A stretch of DNA of 64,000 bases from NCBI RefSeq assembly GCF_002531825.1, contig NZ_NWSX01000012.1:1-64000 (forward strand). The letters run 5' to 3'. The stretch comes from Rhizobium sp. J15 (GTDB taxonomy: Bacteria > Pseudomonadota > Alphaproteobacteria > Rhizobiales > Rhizobiaceae). Shown piece after piece: positions 18,231 through 28,926 of this stretch. How positions within the stretch are numbered: the first letter of the stretch is position 1; every line of letters starts with the position of its first letter. The position numbers were made by a program, and so were the translations under genes. The notes below the pieces were generated by a model. It did no database searches. It saw nothing but the letters and a program-made list of their open reading frames with translations, and was not told where the DNA came from.

Positions 18231-18782
18231 ATGTATATTGCGCTTGGCGTCATCGTTTTGGTCGCACTCTATGTCGTCTTCATCTACAACGGCCTTGTTC
18301 GCTCGCGGCAGATGGCGGAAGAAGCCTGGTCCGGTATCGATGTGCAGCTCAAGCGCCGTGCCGATCTGATCCCGAACCTGATCGAGACCGTCAAGGGCTA
18401 CGCCGCTCACGAAAAGTCGACGCTGGAAGAGGTGGTCGCGCTCCGCAACAAGGCGCAGGCCGTGCCGGCAGGAGATGTTGCCGGCAGGGCGCAGGCGGAA
18501 GGGCTGCTTGGCCAGGCGCTCGGCCGGGTCATTGCGCTCGCCGAAGCCTATCCGGATCTCAAGGCCAACCAGAATTTTGCTGAACTCCAGGCTTCGCTCG
18601 AAACCATGGAAGGCGAGTTGCAGATGGCGCGGCGTTATTACAACGGGGCTGCCCGCGATCTGAACGTCAAGGTCGAGAGCTTCCCCTCTAATCTCGTCGC
18701 CGGCCAGTTCGGTTTTGCCAAGCGCGAGTATTTCGAGATCACCAATGAGGCCGATCGCGCCGTCCCGAGCGTCAAATTCTGA
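18231..18782 (+). CDS. lemA: LemA family membrane protein
   Basis: A 183-residue protein with an N-terminal transmembrane helix (residues 2-20, YIALGVIVLVALYVVFIY) and a long helical domain. The block NGLVRSRQMAEEAW, then VQLKRRADLIPNLIETVKGYA and FAELQASLETMEGEL are hallmark LemA motifs. ATG 18231 is the right start: the hydrophobic helix begins there, while upstream in-frame residues belong to the previous gene region. LemA proteins are often encoded beside DUF2207 proteins; here aroA sits between the two. The molecular role is unknown. Confidence 0.92.
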   Translation: MYIALGVIVLVALYVVFIYNGLVRSRQMAEEAWSGIDVQLKRRADLIPNLIETVKGYAAHEKSTLEEVVALRNKAQAVPAGDVAGRAQAEGLLGQALGRVIALAEAYPDLKANQNFAELQASLETMEGELQMARRYYNGAARDLNVKVESFPSNLVAGQFGFAKREYFEITNEADRAVPSVKF

Positions 18783-18867
18783 CGATCCGGCATTTTGCCT
18801 TTGCGAAAAAGCGAATAAGAGCAGGGGCAGATTGCGGCCGAAGGCTCGCCTATACGGAAGACTTAGC

Positions 18868-20130
18868 ATGACACGCACAGCCAAACTCACGATCATCCCG
18901 CCGGCCAGGCCGCTTTCGGGCCGCGCCATGCCGCCGGGTTCGAAGTCGATCACCAATCGCGCACTGCTGCTCGCCGGCCTTGCCAAGGGCACGAGCCGGC
19001 TGACCGGCGCGCTGAAGAGCGACGACACACGTTATATGGCCGATGCGTTGCGCGCCATGGGCGTTGCGATCGATGAGCCAGACGATACCACCTTCGTGGT
19101 CACGGGCAGCGGCCGGCTCGCGCCGCCGAAGGCGCCGCTTTTCCTCGGTAATGCCGGCACGGCGACGCGCTTCCTGACGGCCGCTGCTGCTCTGGTGGAT
19201 GGGACCGTCATCGTCGATGGCGATGAGCACATGCGCAAGCGCCCGATCGGCCCGCTGGTCGAGGCGATGCGCACGCTCGGCATCGATGTGAGCGCCGAGA
19301 CCGGCTGCCCGCCGGTCACCGTTCGGGGCACAGGCCGCTTCGAGGCCGACCGAATCCTGATCGATGGCGGGCTGTCCAGCCAATATGTCTCGGCGCTGCT
19401 GATGATGGCGGCGGGCGGCGACCGTCCTGTCGACATCGAACTCGTCGGCGAGGATATCGGCGCGCTTGGCTATATCGATCTGACCACGGCGGCGATGAAG
19501 GCCTTCGGCGCCAAGGTCGAAAAGACCAGTCCCGTCACTTGGCGCGTCGAGCCGACCGGCTACCGCGCCGCCGATTTCGTCATCGAGCCGGATGCATCCG
19601 CCGCGACCTATCTCTGGGCCGCCGAGGTGCTGAGCGATGGCAAGATCGATCTCGGCGTGCCGAACGATGCCTTCACCCAGCCGGATGCCAAGGCCTACGA
19701 CACGATCGCCAGGTTTCCGCATCTGCCGGCTGAAATCGATGGCTCGCAGATGCAGGATGCCGTTCCGACGATCGCCGTGCTTGCCGCCTTCAACGAGACG
19801 CCGGTCCGCTTCGTCGGCATCGCCAACCTGCGCGTCAAGGAATGCGACCGCATTCGGGCGCTCTCGACCGGGCTCAACAATATCCGCGAAGGCCTGGCCG
19901 TCGAGGAGGGTGACGATCTGATCGTCCATTCCGATCCTGCTCTCGCCGGCCAGCATCTGCCGGCCGAGATCGACAGCTTCGCCGATCACCGCATCGCCAT
20001 GAGCTTCGCGCTCGCCGGGCTGAAGATCGACGGAATCACCATTCTCGACCCCGATTGCGTCGGCAAGACCTTCCCGGCCTACTGGCGGACGCTCGCCGCC
20101 CTCGGCGTGACATATCAGGACAAGGATTGA
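18868..20130 (+). CDS. aroA: 3-phosphoshikimate 1-carboxyvinyltransferase (EPSP synthase)
   Basis: A 420-residue enzyme that joins phosphoenolpyruvate to shikimate-3-phosphate in aromatic amino acid synthesis. Motifs in order: PGSKSITNRALLLAGLA (residues 23-39), LFLGNAGTATRFL (91-103), RVKECDRIRAL, a DHRIAMSFALAG block, and KTFPAYW near the C-terminus. The GNAGTA form is like class I enzymes of the E. coli type, and position 102, matching E. coli Pro101, is Phe. The CP4-type class II enzyme known from Agrobacterium differs here. Start ATG 18868 is chosen at the family N-terminus. It lies between lemA and the DUF2207 gene, 85 and 38 bp from each. Confidence 0.93.
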   Translation: MTRTAKLTIIPPARPLSGRAMPPGSKSITNRALLLAGLAKGTSRLTGALKSDDTRYMADALRAMGVAIDEPDDTTFVVTGSGRLAPPKAPLFLGNAGTATRFLTAAAALVDGTVIVDGDEHMRKRPIGPLVEAMRTLGIDVSAETGCPPVTVRGTGRFEADRILIDGGLSSQYVSALLMMAAGGDRPVDIELVGEDIGALGYIDLTTAAMKAFGAKVEKTSPVTWRVEPTGYRAADFVIEPDASAATYLWAAEVLSDGKIDLGVPNDAFTQPDAKAYDTIARFPHLPAEIDGSQMQDAVPTIAVLAAFNETPVRFVGIANLRVKECDRIRALSTGLNNIREGLAVEEGDDLIVHSDPALAGQHLPAEIDSFADHRIAMSFALAGLKIDGITILDPDCVGKTFPAYWRTLAALGVTYQDKD

Positions 20131-20168
20131 GGTAGCGCGCAGCCGAGGCTGCCGGCGGGGAGACAGGG

Positions 20169-22103
20169 ATGAGGCGTCGGTTTTTCGGATTTTGTTTGGC
20201 CCTCATCTGGATGCTCGCCGCTCCGGCGGCCTTTGCCGCCGAAGTGATCGAGAGTTTCGACTCCTTGATCGTCCTCGAAAAGAACGGCGCGATGACGGTG
20301 GCGGAAACGATCACCGTCAATGCCGAGGGTAATCGCATCAATCACGGCATCTTCCGTGATTTCCCGCTCTATTTCACCGATGCCGAAGGCCGTCGCCGCA
20401 GCGTCGATTTCGACGTTGTGTCGGTCAAGCGCGATGGCAAGGACGAACCTTGGCATACCGAATCGATCACCGGTGGCATTCGCATCTATGCCGGTTCGGC
20501 CGATGTGACGGTAACGCCGGGCCGTCATCAATATGTCTTCACCTACAGGACCAACCGTCAGATCCGCTATTTCGACGATCATGACGAACTCTACTGGAAT
20601 GTCACCGGCAATGGCTGGATCTTCCCGATCCGCGCTGCCGCGGCGACGGTGAAGCTGCCGCCAGGTGTCGCCGCCACCGAGACGACGTTCTTCACCGGCC
20701 CCGAAGGCGCGACGGAGAAGAATGCCCGGGTCGGCGAGACCAGCGCCGGCCTTCTGTTGTCCACGACTGCGCCGCTCGGCGCAGGCGAAGGCCTGACCTT
20801 CGCGATCCGTATGCCGAAAGGGTCGATCGATTCGCCGAGCGCGGACATGGAAGGCACATGGTGGCTCAAGGACAACCGCAATTATTTCATCGGTTTCGGC
20901 GGCTTGATCCTGGTTTTCGCCTATTATCTCAGATCATGGCTGAAGGTCGGCCGCGATCCCGCCCGCGGCGTCGTCGTGCCGCGCTGGGATGCACCGGATG
21001 GCATCTCGCCGGCGCTGGTCAACTATATCGACAATAAGGGCTTCTCCGGCGGCGGCTGGACAGCGCTTGCCGCCACCGCGCTGAACCTTGCAGTCCGCGG
21101 CTACGTCAAGCTCGAAGACCTGAAGAATTCGATCGTCATCCGCGGCACCGGCAAGCCGCTCGGCAAGGAGAAATTCCAGGCCGGTGAGAGCGAACTGCTG
21201 AAGGCTGCCGGCGGCGCCGGCGCGACGCTGCGGATCGACAAAGCCAATGGCGAACGGGTGAAATCCGTCGGCCAATCGTTCCGCTCGGCGATCGAGAAGG
21301 AGCATCGCGGCAAATATTACAACTCGAATCTCGGTTATACCGGCGGCGGCATCGCGCTCAGCGCCGCCGCTCTGGTGCTGCTGTTCGTCTACGGTTCGCT
21401 GGAGCCCGACACGATCGCGCTGATGCTGATCCCAATCGCCGTCTCGGTCTTTGTTGCCGTCTTTGCCGCCGGCCTGGTCAAATCGCTGCATCGCGGCGGC
21501 TCGCTGTTCGGCAAGATCATGGCCGTCATCGCCGCGGCGGTCGGCGTTTTCGTCGGTATCGGCATTCTGGCGACCATGGTCCTGATGCTCACCTCTTCGC
21601 TGGTGGAGCTGCACGAAACCCCGATGCTGTTTGCCGTCGGCGGCATCGTGCTCTTGAACATCCTTTATTTCTTCATCATGGGCGCGCCGACCCCGCTCGG
21701 CGCCAGGATGATGGACGGCGTAGACGGCCTGCGGCAATATCTGACGCTGGCCGAAAAGGATCGCATGAACATGGCGGGCGCGCCTGAGATGTCGCCGCAG
21801 CATTTCGAGACACTGTTGCCCTATGCGGTGGCGTTGGGTGTTGAAAAGCCCTGGTCGCGCACCTTTGAGACCTGGCTTGCGGCAGCAGCGGCCGGTGCGG
21901 CCGCGGCCTATGCGCCCTCCTGGTACTCCGGCAATTTCGACGGTGACAGTTTTTCCGATCGTGTCGGCGGCTTTTCCTCTTCGATGGCCTCGACCATCGC
22001 TTCGACGATACCTTCGCCGCCACCGTCGAGCTCATCCTCCGGTTTTTCCGGCGGCGGCTCGTCCGGCGGAGGGGGTGGAGGCGGTGGTGGCGGCGGCTGG
22101 TGA
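20169..22103 (+). CDS. DUF2207 membrane protein
   Basis: A 644-residue protein with a signal peptide (residues 1-23), an extracytoplasmic beta-rich DUF2207 domain beginning [20 protein letters not shown] and containing NHGIFRDFP, a transmembrane helix near 238-257, and further hydrophobic segments near 392-437, 449-473 and 487-506. The C-terminus is a Ser/Gly-rich tail with an eleven-glycine run ([13 protein letters not shown]...) ending in Trp, which is typical of the family. DUF2207 proteins are often neighbours of LemA, and lemA lies two genes upstream. Function is unknown; an envelope role is inferred. Confidence 0.88.
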   Translation: MRRRFFGFCLALIWMLAAPAAFAAEVIESFDSLIVLEKNGAMTVAETITVNAEGNRINHGIFRDFPLYFTDAEGRRRSVDFDVVSVKRDGKDEPWHTESITGGIRIYAGSADVTVTPGRHQYVFTYRTNRQIRYFDDHDELYWNVTGNGWIFPIRAAAATVKLPPGVAATETTFFTGPEGATEKNARVGETSAGLLLSTTAPLGAGEGLTFAIRMPKGSIDSPSADMEGTWWLKDNRNYFIGFGGLILVFAYYLRSWLKVGRDPARGVVVPRWDAPDGISPALVNYIDNKGFSGGGWTALAATALNLAVRGYVKLEDLKNSIVIRGTGKPLGKEKFQAGESELLKAAGGAGATLRIDKANGERVKSVGQSFRSAIEKEHRGKYYNSNLGYTGGGIALSAAALVLLFVYGSLEPDTIALMLIPIAVSVFVAVFAAGLVKSLHRGGSLFGKIMAVIAAAVGVFVGIGILATMVLMLTSSLVELHETPMLFAVGGIVLLNILYFFIMGAPTPLGARMMDGVDGLRQYLTLAEKDRMNMAGAPEMSPQHFETLLPYAVALGVEKPWSRTFETWLAAAAAGAAAAYAPSWYSGNFDGDSFSDRVGGFSSSMASTIASTIPSPPPSSSSSGFSGGGSSGGGGGGGGGGGW

Positions 22104-22168
22104 GCTTTCCCGCTTGACCTTTCCGCCCTTCGCCCTTAACCGCCAGAGGCAAAAGGAAAGGGTGGCGC

Positions 22169-23452
22169 ATGAAGGTTCTGTTGATCGGATCGGGCGGACG
22201 CGAGCACGCACTCGCCTGGAAGCTGGCGCAATCGCCGTTGATGAGCGAATTCTACGCCGCCCCCGGCAATCCCGGCATTGGCGAACATGCCGTCCTGGTG
22301 CCGATCAACATCGAGGAACATGAAGCGATTGCTGCCTTCTGCCGGGAGAAGGCGATCGATTTCGTCGTCGTCGGCCCTGAAGCGCCGCTCGTTGCTGGCC
22401 TCGCCGACCGGCTGCGCGCCGATGGTCTGACGGTTTTCGGCCCTTCCGCCGCTGCCGCCCAACTCGAGGGCTCCAAAGGCTTCACCAAGGATATCTGCGC
22501 CCGCTACGGCATTCCCACCGGCGCCTACCAGCGTTTCAACAATGCGCCAAAGGCCAAAGCCTATATCCGCGCCCAAGGCGCGCCGATCGTCGTCAAGGCG
22601 GACGGCCTTGCCGCCGGCAAGGGCGTGACCGTTGCGATGACGCTGGACGAGGCGCTTGATGCGGTCGACGACTGCTTCGAGGGTGCTTTTGGCGCCGCCG
22701 GCGCCGAAGTCGTCGTCGAAGCCTATCTCGACGGCGAGGAGGCAAGCTTCTTCTGTCTCTGCGATGGAAAACATGCGTTGCCGCTGGCAACCGCCCAGGA
22801 TCACAAGCGGGTGGGCGAGGGCGATACCGGCGTCAATACCGGCGGCATGGGCGCCTATTCGCCGGCGCCCGTCATGACGGCCGAGATGGTCGAGCGCACG
22901 ATGAAGGAGATCATCGAGCCGACGATGCGTGGCATGGCCGAAAGCGGCCATCCCTTCTCCGGCGTGTTTTTCGCCGGATTGATGATCACGAAGAAGGGGC
23001 CGGAGCTCATCGAATACAATGTCCGCTTCGGCGATCCCGAATGCCAGGTCATGATGATGCGGCTGAAAAGCGATCTGCTGCCGCTGCTGCTCGCCACCGC
23101 CAACGGCACGCTCGATCAGGTGAGCGCCGAATGGAGCGACGATCCGGCGCTGACGGTGGTCATGGCCTCGAAGGGTTATCCCGCCGCTTATGAAAAGAAC
23201 ACGCCGATCCTCTCGCTGCCTGAGGCAGGCGAGGGGGAGAAGGTGTTTCATGCCGGCACGGCTCTCAAGGACGGCGCATTGGTCGCGACCGGCGGCCGCG
23301 TGCTGAACGTGACGGCGTCAGGCGGCACGGTCGCCGAGGCCAAGGACCGCGCCTATGCGCTGCTCGACAGGGTTTCCTGGGAAAACGGCTTCTGCCGACG
23401 CGACATCGGCTGGCGCGCGGTCGAGCGCGAAACAGCCTCGAACAAAGCATAA
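22169..23452 (+). CDS. purD: Phosphoribosylamine-glycine ligase
   Basis: A 427-residue ATP-grasp enzyme, the second step of purine synthesis, joining glycine to phosphoribosylamine. Diagnostic blocks: [19 protein letters not shown] at the N-terminus, [49 protein letters not shown] and [13 protein letters not shown]. Length is standard. It follows the DUF2207 gene by 65 bp, and the start ATG 22169 is preceded by AAAGG. No purine operon surrounds it, as is common for rhizobial purD. Confidence 0.97.
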   Translation: MKVLLIGSGGREHALAWKLAQSPLMSEFYAAPGNPGIGEHAVLVPINIEEHEAIAAFCREKAIDFVVVGPEAPLVAGLADRLRADGLTVFGPSAAAAQLEGSKGFTKDICARYGIPTGAYQRFNNAPKAKAYIRAQGAPIVVKADGLAAGKGVTVAMTLDEALDAVDDCFEGAFGAAGAEVVVEAYLDGEEASFFCLCDGKHALPLATAQDHKRVGEGDTGVNTGGMGAYSPAPVMTAEMVERTMKEIIEPTMRGMAESGHPFSGVFFAGLMITKKGPELIEYNVRFGDPECQVMMMRLKSDLLPLLLATANGTLDQVSAEWSDDPALTVVMASKGYPAAYEKNTPILSLPEAGEGEKVFHAGTALKDGALVATGGRVLNVTASGGTVAEAKDRAYALLDRVSWENGFCRRDIGWRAVERETASNKA

Positions 23453-23545
23453 TTTGTCGCCTTCCTTAAATTTTTACCTTTTGCCCTGACGGGATGGAAA
23501 CAAAGCTGCGCTATTTTGCTCCTGAAGTGAGACGGAGTAGCTTTG

Positions 23546-24007
23546 ATGCGGCAGATTTTCTTCGGTGCGGCAATCCTGCTGATGGCGGGTTCGGCGATGG
23601 CATCCTCTATAGAGGTGATCGGTACGGCTGCGCCACACGGTGACGGCAGCATCGTCAGCGAATCCTGCCCCAATTGCCCGCCGCTCCAGGCCGATGTGAC
23701 CAAGAAGGATTATACCGTCCCGGAGCTGAAGCCCGGCGCCTTCCAGGCTACCGAAGTCCGCGATGTCGACGGCGAAAAGAAGATCTACCGCACCGAAAAC
23801 TGGATGGGCGGCTCGCCCGTTCTCTTCGTCAGCAAGGCGACACCGGAAACGCAGCTTGCCGCCGAGCCTTCGGTCGTGCCGGCCGAGGGGATCGACATGA
23901 ATGCCAAGACCGCCGCCGTCATCGGCAGCGATGCCAGGCACGTGGCAGCCGGCATGGTGCAACAAACGGCCCCTCTCGACGTTTCCCAGTTCAAGCTGCG
24001 GTTTTAA
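23546..24007 (+). CDS. Secreted hypothetical protein
   Basis: A 153-residue protein with a signal peptide (MRQIFFGAAILLMAGSAMA, cleavage near residue 19). The mature region has one CPNC-type pair (SCPNCPPLQ) and the TENWMGGSPVLFVSKATPE segment. I do not recognise a family, although similar small proteins occur widely in rhizobia. Start ATG 23546 is preferred over an adjacent TTG. A hairpin with partial T-run follows 60 bp downstream. Confidence 0.7.
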   Translation: MRQIFFGAAILLMAGSAMASSIEVIGTAAPHGDGSIVSESCPNCPPLQADVTKKDYTVPELKPGAFQATEVRDVDGEKKIYRTENWMGGSPVLFVSKATPETQLAAEPSVVPAEGIDMNAKTAAVIGSDARHVAAGMVQQTAPLDVSQFKLRF

Positions 24008-24370
24008 AAGTTCCCTGCCCCTGCCCGATCAAGGTTTCGATCGTTTGGGGTTCCACCTCGGTGGACCGAATGCACCCTCGAAGAGAAGCGGGGGTGCATT
24101 CTTGCTTTGAGACGCTCTCCGAAAATTGATCGGTCTACGACCAGCGGATGAAAATCCGAGATTTTCCGCGTCATTCCCACCCCGGATTTTTAGGGAAACT
24201 TTGCATCGTTTTTCGTTAAATTAAAGCTTTCTTATGGGGTAAGCGGCGATGCTTCCTCGCCGGTCGCAGCATGTTATTCAGCAGCGGTAGACGCGTCGTC
24301 CCTTCGGCGCTCGCACAGGCGGTAGAAGACCGCACCGGAATGTACTTTGCCGTTCCCGTTGCGAGGAATC
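24008..24370. other. Gap before the first chemoreceptor gene
   Basis: The 363-bp gap holds the hairpin at 24068-24108, then a 7-bp inverted repeat GAAAATC-CGA-GATTTTC (24150-24166), then an AT-rich tract (24200-24240) likely to contain the receptor promoter. No gene is supported. Confidence 0.55.
24068..24108 (+). terminator. Probable intrinsic terminator
   Basis: GAATGCACCC (24068-24077) and GGGTGCATTC (24092-24101) form a 10-bp stem with a 14-base loop, followed by TTGCTTT. It closes the secreted-protein gene. Confidence 0.65.
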
Positions 24371-26194
24371 ATGAAAAATCTGAAAATATCGAAGCAGCTC
24401 ATATTGCTGGTCGTCGGCCTGATGATCGCCTTTGCGGTCGCCACCTCCCTGCAGATCCGCTCGTCGGTCGATGCGATCTACAAGGAGCGCTACGACATGC
24501 TCCGCGCCGAGGTTCAGTCGGCGGTCTCCGTTCTCAAGCTTTACCAGGCCAAGGTCACTGCGGGCGAAATGACGCTCGAGGACGCCCAGAAGCAGGCCTA
24601 TACCACCGTCAACGGAATGAAATACGATCCGGACGGCTATTTCTTCGGTTATAGCTACGACGTCCAGATGCTGTTCCACTACGACGCCGCGAAAGTCGGA
24701 CAGAACCTGAAGGGGCAGGCAGATAGCAAGGGCAAGCTCTATCGCGAAGAGCTGGTCAAGCTCGGTCAGCAGGGCGGAGGCCTTGTCGAATTTTATTCCA
24801 CCAGCAAACCGGGCCAACCGGCCGGCGATTACCGCAAGACGGCCTATGGACAGGCTTTCGACCCTTGGAAAGTCGTCGTCGTCACCGGCGTCTACATGGA
24901 CGATCTCGATGCGCAGATAGACAGCACGATCCTGACCGCGCTCTCCGGCAGCATCGTTCTGTTTTTCCTTGCCATGGCAGCCGCCTACGTCGTCATCCGC
25001 GGTATTTCAGGACCTCTCAACAACGTCCATGCCGCCCTGAAGGCTGTCTCCGAAGAGGATGTCTCCATCGCCATCCCGCATACGGCCATGAACAATGAAG
25101 TCGGCATGATGGCGAAGGCGACACAGTCGCTGCAGGAAAAGATCAGGGAGCGTCACGCGATGTCGGATCGCGAAGCGGCCCAGCAGCTGGCGCTGGAAAG
25201 CGAGCGTGAAAACAATCTGCGCCAGCAGCACGACGAAGCCGCACTTCAGGCCCGGGTCGTGGCGACGATCGGCCAGGCGCTGGAGATGATCGCCCGCGGC
25301 GATCTCACCGTCCGCTGCGCCGATCTCGGTCAGAAATACGCCGCCCTTCGCGACAACTTCAACGATGCGCTGTCGCATCTGGAAGCCGCCATGGCCAAGG
25401 TCAGCGCCAAGGGCAGCGATATCGGCACCAGCAAGGAAGAAATCCGCCGCGCTTCCAACGAGCTGTCGCAGCGCACCGAACGCCAGGCTGCAAGCCTGGA
25501 GGAGACCTCAGCCGCTCTCGACGAGCTGACAGTCGCCGTCCGCCAGACAGCCGATGGCGCACACGAAGCCAGCCAGCGCGTCCATTCCGTCAGCACCGAG
25601 GCCACCCATAGCGATGCCATCGTCAGCCAGGCGATCGAGGCGATGAGCGGTATCGAGAAGTCGTCCTCGGAAATTTCGAAGATCATCGGCGTCATCGATG
25701 AGATCGCCTTCCAGACCAACCTCCTGGCGCTGAATGCCGGCGTCGAGGCGGCCCGCGCCGGCGAATCCGGCAAGGGCTTTGCGGTCGTCGCCCAGGAAGT
25801 GCGCGAACTTGCCCAGCGGTCCGCCGCCGCGGCAAAGGAGATCAAGGACCAGATCGCCCGCTCCTCCACCCAGGTGGATCACGGCGTCCGTCTGGTCGGC
25901 GAGGCAGGCGAGGCGCTGAAGCGCATCTCCGACCAGATCAAGGCCGCCAACGAGATCGTCGCCAAGATCGCCCACAGCGCCTCCGAGCAGGACACGACGC
26001 TGCGGTCGATCTCATCTTCGATGAACCAGCTCGACGCTGCCACCCAGCAGAACGCCGCCATGGCCGAAGAGACCACGGCCTCGGCCGAAACGCTGGCCAG
26101 CGATACCGACGAGCTGGTCGATCTTATCCGCGGCTTCCGCGTCGGCGCCGCCGGCGCTCAGCCGGTCATGCATCGAGGCCGCCGCGCCGCCTAA
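24371..26194 (+). CDS. Methyl-accepting chemotaxis protein with Cache-type sensor
   Basis: A 607-residue chemoreceptor: transmembrane helix 1 at about residues 8-28, a periplasmic single-Cache domain (about 30-188; YDPDGYFFGYSYD and PWKVVVVTGVYMDD are typical), helix 2 at about 190-213, HAMP to about 265, then a signalling domain whose hairpin tip is [20 protein letters not shown]. The Cache blocks resemble sCache_2 sensors of small carboxylic acids; the ligand is unknown. The start ATG 24371 follows GAGGA. The C-terminus (RGRRAA) lacks a CheR-binding pentapeptide. No che genes are nearby, so it is an orphan receptor. Confidence 0.9.
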   Translation: MKNLKISKQLILLVVGLMIAFAVATSLQIRSSVDAIYKERYDMLRAEVQSAVSVLKLYQAKVTAGEMTLEDAQKQAYTTVNGMKYDPDGYFFGYSYDVQMLFHYDAAKVGQNLKGQADSKGKLYREELVKLGQQGGGLVEFYSTSKPGQPAGDYRKTAYGQAFDPWKVVVVTGVYMDDLDAQIDSTILTALSGSIVLFFLAMAAAYVVIRGISGPLNNVHAALKAVSEEDVSIAIPHTAMNNEVGMMAKATQSLQEKIRERHAMSDREAAQQLALESERENNLRQQHDEAALQARVVATIGQALEMIARGDLTVRCADLGQKYAALRDNFNDALSHLEAAMAKVSAKGSDIGTSKEEIRRASNELSQRTERQAASLEETSAALDELTVAVRQTADGAHEASQRVHSVSTEATHSDAIVSQAIEAMSGIEKSSSEISKIIGVIDEIAFQTNLLALNAGVEAARAGESGKGFAVVAQEVRELAQRSAAAAKEIKDQIARSSTQVDHGVRLVGEAGEALKRISDQIKAANEIVAKIAHSASEQDTTLRSISSSMNQLDAATQQNAAMAEETTASAETLASDTDELVDLIRGFRVGAAGAQPVMHRGRRAA

Positions 26195-26231
26195 GAGACC
26201 GGGATACAAGTTTTCATCGCCAGAGCCTTAG

Positions 26232-26262
26232 CGGCCGCCGGTTTTCCGGCGGCCGTGCCGTT
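26232..26262 (+). terminator. Hairpin terminator after the chemoreceptor gene
   Basis: CGGCCGCCGG (26232-26241), loop TTTT, CCGGCGGCCG (26246-26255), then TGCCGTTT. The stem is perfect and very GC-rich. It lies between convergent genes and may serve both strands; the T-run is weak. Confidence 0.65.
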
Positions 26263-26268
26263 TGATGA

Positions 26269-26757
26269 TCATTCGGAAATGCGTTCGATCAGCCGCTCGA
26301 TCTCGCGATCGGAAAACACCTCGACGCCGGCCGCTTTCAGCGCCGCCGCCGTCACGCCGTTGCCGGCCTGCTTGCGGCCGGAAAACGACCCGTCATAGAT
26401 GAAATCGGATCCGCAGGACGGGCTGCCGTCGATGAGCAGCGCATAGCGGCAGCCGGCCTGCCTGGCGAGCGTGACGGCGTTTTCCGCCGCCTGCAGGAGC
26501 TCTTTCGTCACATCTGCCCCGGTGCTCTCGATGACGCGCGCCGAGCCGGCCAAGACATCCTCGCCGGTCGCGCCATCGCCGATCTCCGCCGGCGGCCGCG
26601 GTACCGGCATGCCCGCCGACATCTCGGGACAGATCGTCACCAGCCGCCCTTCGGCCCGCCATTTCTCGATTGCAGGATGAAGCAACGGCTTCGCCCGCCC
26701 GTCATACCGAACGGCTTGGCCCATGAGACAGGCGCTGACGAGAATCCTGTTTTGCAT
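26269..26757 (-). CDS. DUF523 family protein
   Basis: A 162-residue protein with the N-terminal ILVSACLMGQAVRYDG block and the central LIDGSPSCGSDFIYDGSFSG block, both containing conserved cysteines that suggest an Fe-S cluster or thiol chemistry. It is 54 bp downstream of glyS on the same strand and may be cotranscribed. Function is unknown; the family is related to 2-thiouracil desulfurase-type proteins. Confidence 0.85.
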   Translation of the reverse strand: MQNRILVSACLMGQAVRYDGRAKPLLHPAIEKWRAEGRLVTICPEMSAGMPVPRPPAEIGDGATGEDVLAGSARVIESTGADVTKELLQAAENAVTLARQAGCRYALLIDGSPSCGSDFIYDGSFSGRKQAGNGVTAAALKAAGVEVFSDREIERLIERISE

Positions 26758-26811
26758 GCCTCATTGAATAACGCCGTGGCGGTCGCAATGCCAGACCGCC
26801 GATGCCGGCAT

Positions 26812-28926
26812 TCAACCCGAAATCTTCGAGAAATCCGCGACCGTTCCCGTCGCTTCGCGGATCAGCCGCAGCAAAGCGAGGCGGTTGGCGCGGATGGCGG
26901 CGTCTTCGTCGTTAACGAGAACGTCTTCGAAGAAGCGGTCGACAGGGCCACGCAGCTTGGAAAGTGCCGCCATCGCCGAGCGGAAGTCCTCTCCGGCGAC
27001 GGCATCCGCCGCATCCTTGGAGGCGCTCGATATGGCCGCGAAAAGTTCCTTTTCAGCGTCGAGCTTCAAAAGCGCTTCCGCGACGGCATCGGCGATGACG
27101 GTTCCCTTCTTTTCCTCGGCGGCGAGCAGCTGTGTGGCCCGCTTGGTGCCGGCAAGCAGGTTCTTGCCGTCCTCCGAGGTGATGAAGGCCGTCAGCGCCT
27201 CGACGCGGCGCGCCACCATCAACAGGTCGTCGGCTTCGGGCGTCAGCACGGCATCGATGAGATCGTGGCGGGCGCCCTGATCGCGCAGATAGACCTTGAG
27301 GCGATCATGGAAGAAGGAGAGCAGGTCGGCATCCCTGGCCGTCGCCAGAAGCGGCAGGCGGATCCTGCGCTCCAGCAGGATTCTGACGACGCCAAGCGCC
27401 GCGCGGCGCAGCGCAAACGGGTCCTTCGAGCCGGTCGGCTTTTCATCGATCGCCCAGAAGCCGGTCAACGTATCGAGCTTGTCCGCAAGCGCGACCGTGA
27501 TCGCCACCTTGTCCTCCGGCACGCGGTCCGACGGCCCTTGCGGCTTGTAGTGATCCTCGATGGCCGCGGCGACGGAGGCATTCTCGCCCTGCAGCACCGC
27601 ATATTTGCGGCCCATCAAGCCCTGCAGCTCCGGGAATTCGCCGACCGCTTCGGTGCGCAGATCGGCCTTGGCAAGTACAGCGGCGCGATCGGTAAGAGCC
27701 GCGTCCGCGCCGGTGATCTTCGTCAGCTCGGATGCCAGCGCGCGAATGCGGGCGACGCGCGCGCCTTGCGTCCCGAGCTTGGCGTGGAACGTCACGTCGA
27801 GCGCATCGAGCTTGGCCATGCGTTGATCGAGCGGCTTCTTCAGGTCGAGGCCGAACTTCTCGGCCGAAGCCGTGAGCGTTTCGAGATCCGGCAGATTGCC
27901 CTGGTCGCGCTTCCAGAAATGCAGCGCGTCCGAAAGCCGGGCGCGCACGACCTTGCCGTTGCCGTGAACGATTTCCTTGCCGCCATCCGTCGCCTGGATA
28001 TTGGAGACGAGGATGAATTTGTTCGATAGCCCGTCTTCACCCTGCTTGCGGGTGACGAAGCACTTCTGGTTGGTCTTGATCGTCAGCCGGATAATCTCGG
28101 ACGGGATGGAGAGATAATCTTCCTCGAAGCTGCCCATCAGCACCTGCGGCCATTCCACGAGGCCGGAGACTTCCTCCAGCAGGCCTTCGTCTTCCACCAG
28201 CTCGAGCCCGTTGGCGAAAGCGATGTCGCGGGCATCGTGCAGAATGATGTCCTTGCGCCGCTCGGCGTCGAGGATGACCTTGGCCTTTTCGAGGCTCGCC
28301 GCATAATCGTCGAAACGGCGCACGGTGATGGCCTCGGGCGCATGGAAGCGATGGCCGTAGGTGACGTTCGAGGCAGTGATGCCGTCGATCTCGAAGGGGA
28401 TGACGACCGTTTCCTCGTGCTCAGGGCCGAAGGTGCAGATGATCGACTGCAGCGGCCGCACCCAGCGCAGCGCGCCCGGCCTGGAGGAGGCCTTGCCCCA
28501 GCGCATGGATTTCGGCCAGGGAAAATCGCGGATGATGCCGGGCATCACCTCGGCGATGATCTCTTCCGCCGCGCGGCCCGGCTTGGAGATGACCGCCACG
28601 TAAAAATCGCCCTTCTTCGGATCGCTCACCACCTGCGCCTCGGAGACCGAGGAAAGGCCGGCGCCGCGCAGGAAGCCCTCGATCGCCTTCTCGTTGGCAT
28701 CGGTGCGCGGCCCCTTGCGCTCCTCGCGCACATCGGCGGAGCGTGCCGTCAGGCCGTGAATGTCGAGCGCAAGCCGGCGCGGCGTCCAATATTCGCGCGC
28801 GCCCTCATAGGACAGACCCGCTTCGACAAGCGCATCGGTGACGAGCTTCTTCAGATCGCCGGCAGCCTTGCGCTGCATGCGGGCCGGAATCTCTTCGGAG
28901 CGGAGTTCGAGAAGAAGGTTTGGCAT
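26812..28926 (-). CDS. glyS: Glycyl-tRNA synthetase beta subunit
   Basis: A 704-residue beta chain that binds tRNA-Gly for the alpha2-beta2 enzyme. It opens with [18 protein letters not shown], the family N-terminus, followed by YWTPRRLAL, and later has [16 protein letters not shown] and the C-terminal anticodon-binding part with [12 protein letters not shown] place the start at ATG 28926; 68 further in-frame upstream codons include no family sequence. The alpha subunit gene glyQ is on the opposite strand at 16665. It diverges from tex. Confidence 0.95.
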   Translation of the reverse strand: MPNLLLELRSEEIPARMQRKAAGDLKKLVTDALVEAGLSYEGAREYWTPRRLALDIHGLTARSADVREERKGPRTDANEKAIEGFLRGAGLSSVSEAQVVSDPKKGDFYVAVISKPGRAAEEIIAEVMPGIIRDFPWPKSMRWGKASSRPGALRWVRPLQSIICTFGPEHEETVVIPFEIDGITASNVTYGHRFHAPEAITVRRFDDYAASLEKAKVILDAERRKDIILHDARDIAFANGLELVEDEGLLEEVSGLVEWPQVLMGSFEEDYLSIPSEIIRLTIKTNQKCFVTRKQGEDGLSNKFILVSNIQATDGGKEIVHGNGKVVRARLSDALHFWKRDQGNLPDLETLTASAEKFGLDLKKPLDQRMAKLDALDVTFHAKLGTQGARVARIRALASELTKITGADAALTDRAAVLAKADLRTEAVGEFPELQGLMGRKYAVLQGENASVAAAIEDHYKPQGPSDRVPEDKVAITVALADKLDTLTGFWAIDEKPTGSKDPFALRRAALGVVRILLERRIRLPLLATARDADLLSFFHDRLKVYLRDQGARHDLIDAVLTPEADDLLMVARRVEALTAFITSEDGKNLLAGTKRATQLLAAEEKKGTVIADAVAEALLKLDAEKELFAAISSASKDAADAVAGEDFRSAMAALSKLRGPVDRFFEDVLVNDEDAAIRANRLALLRLIREATGTVADFSKISG

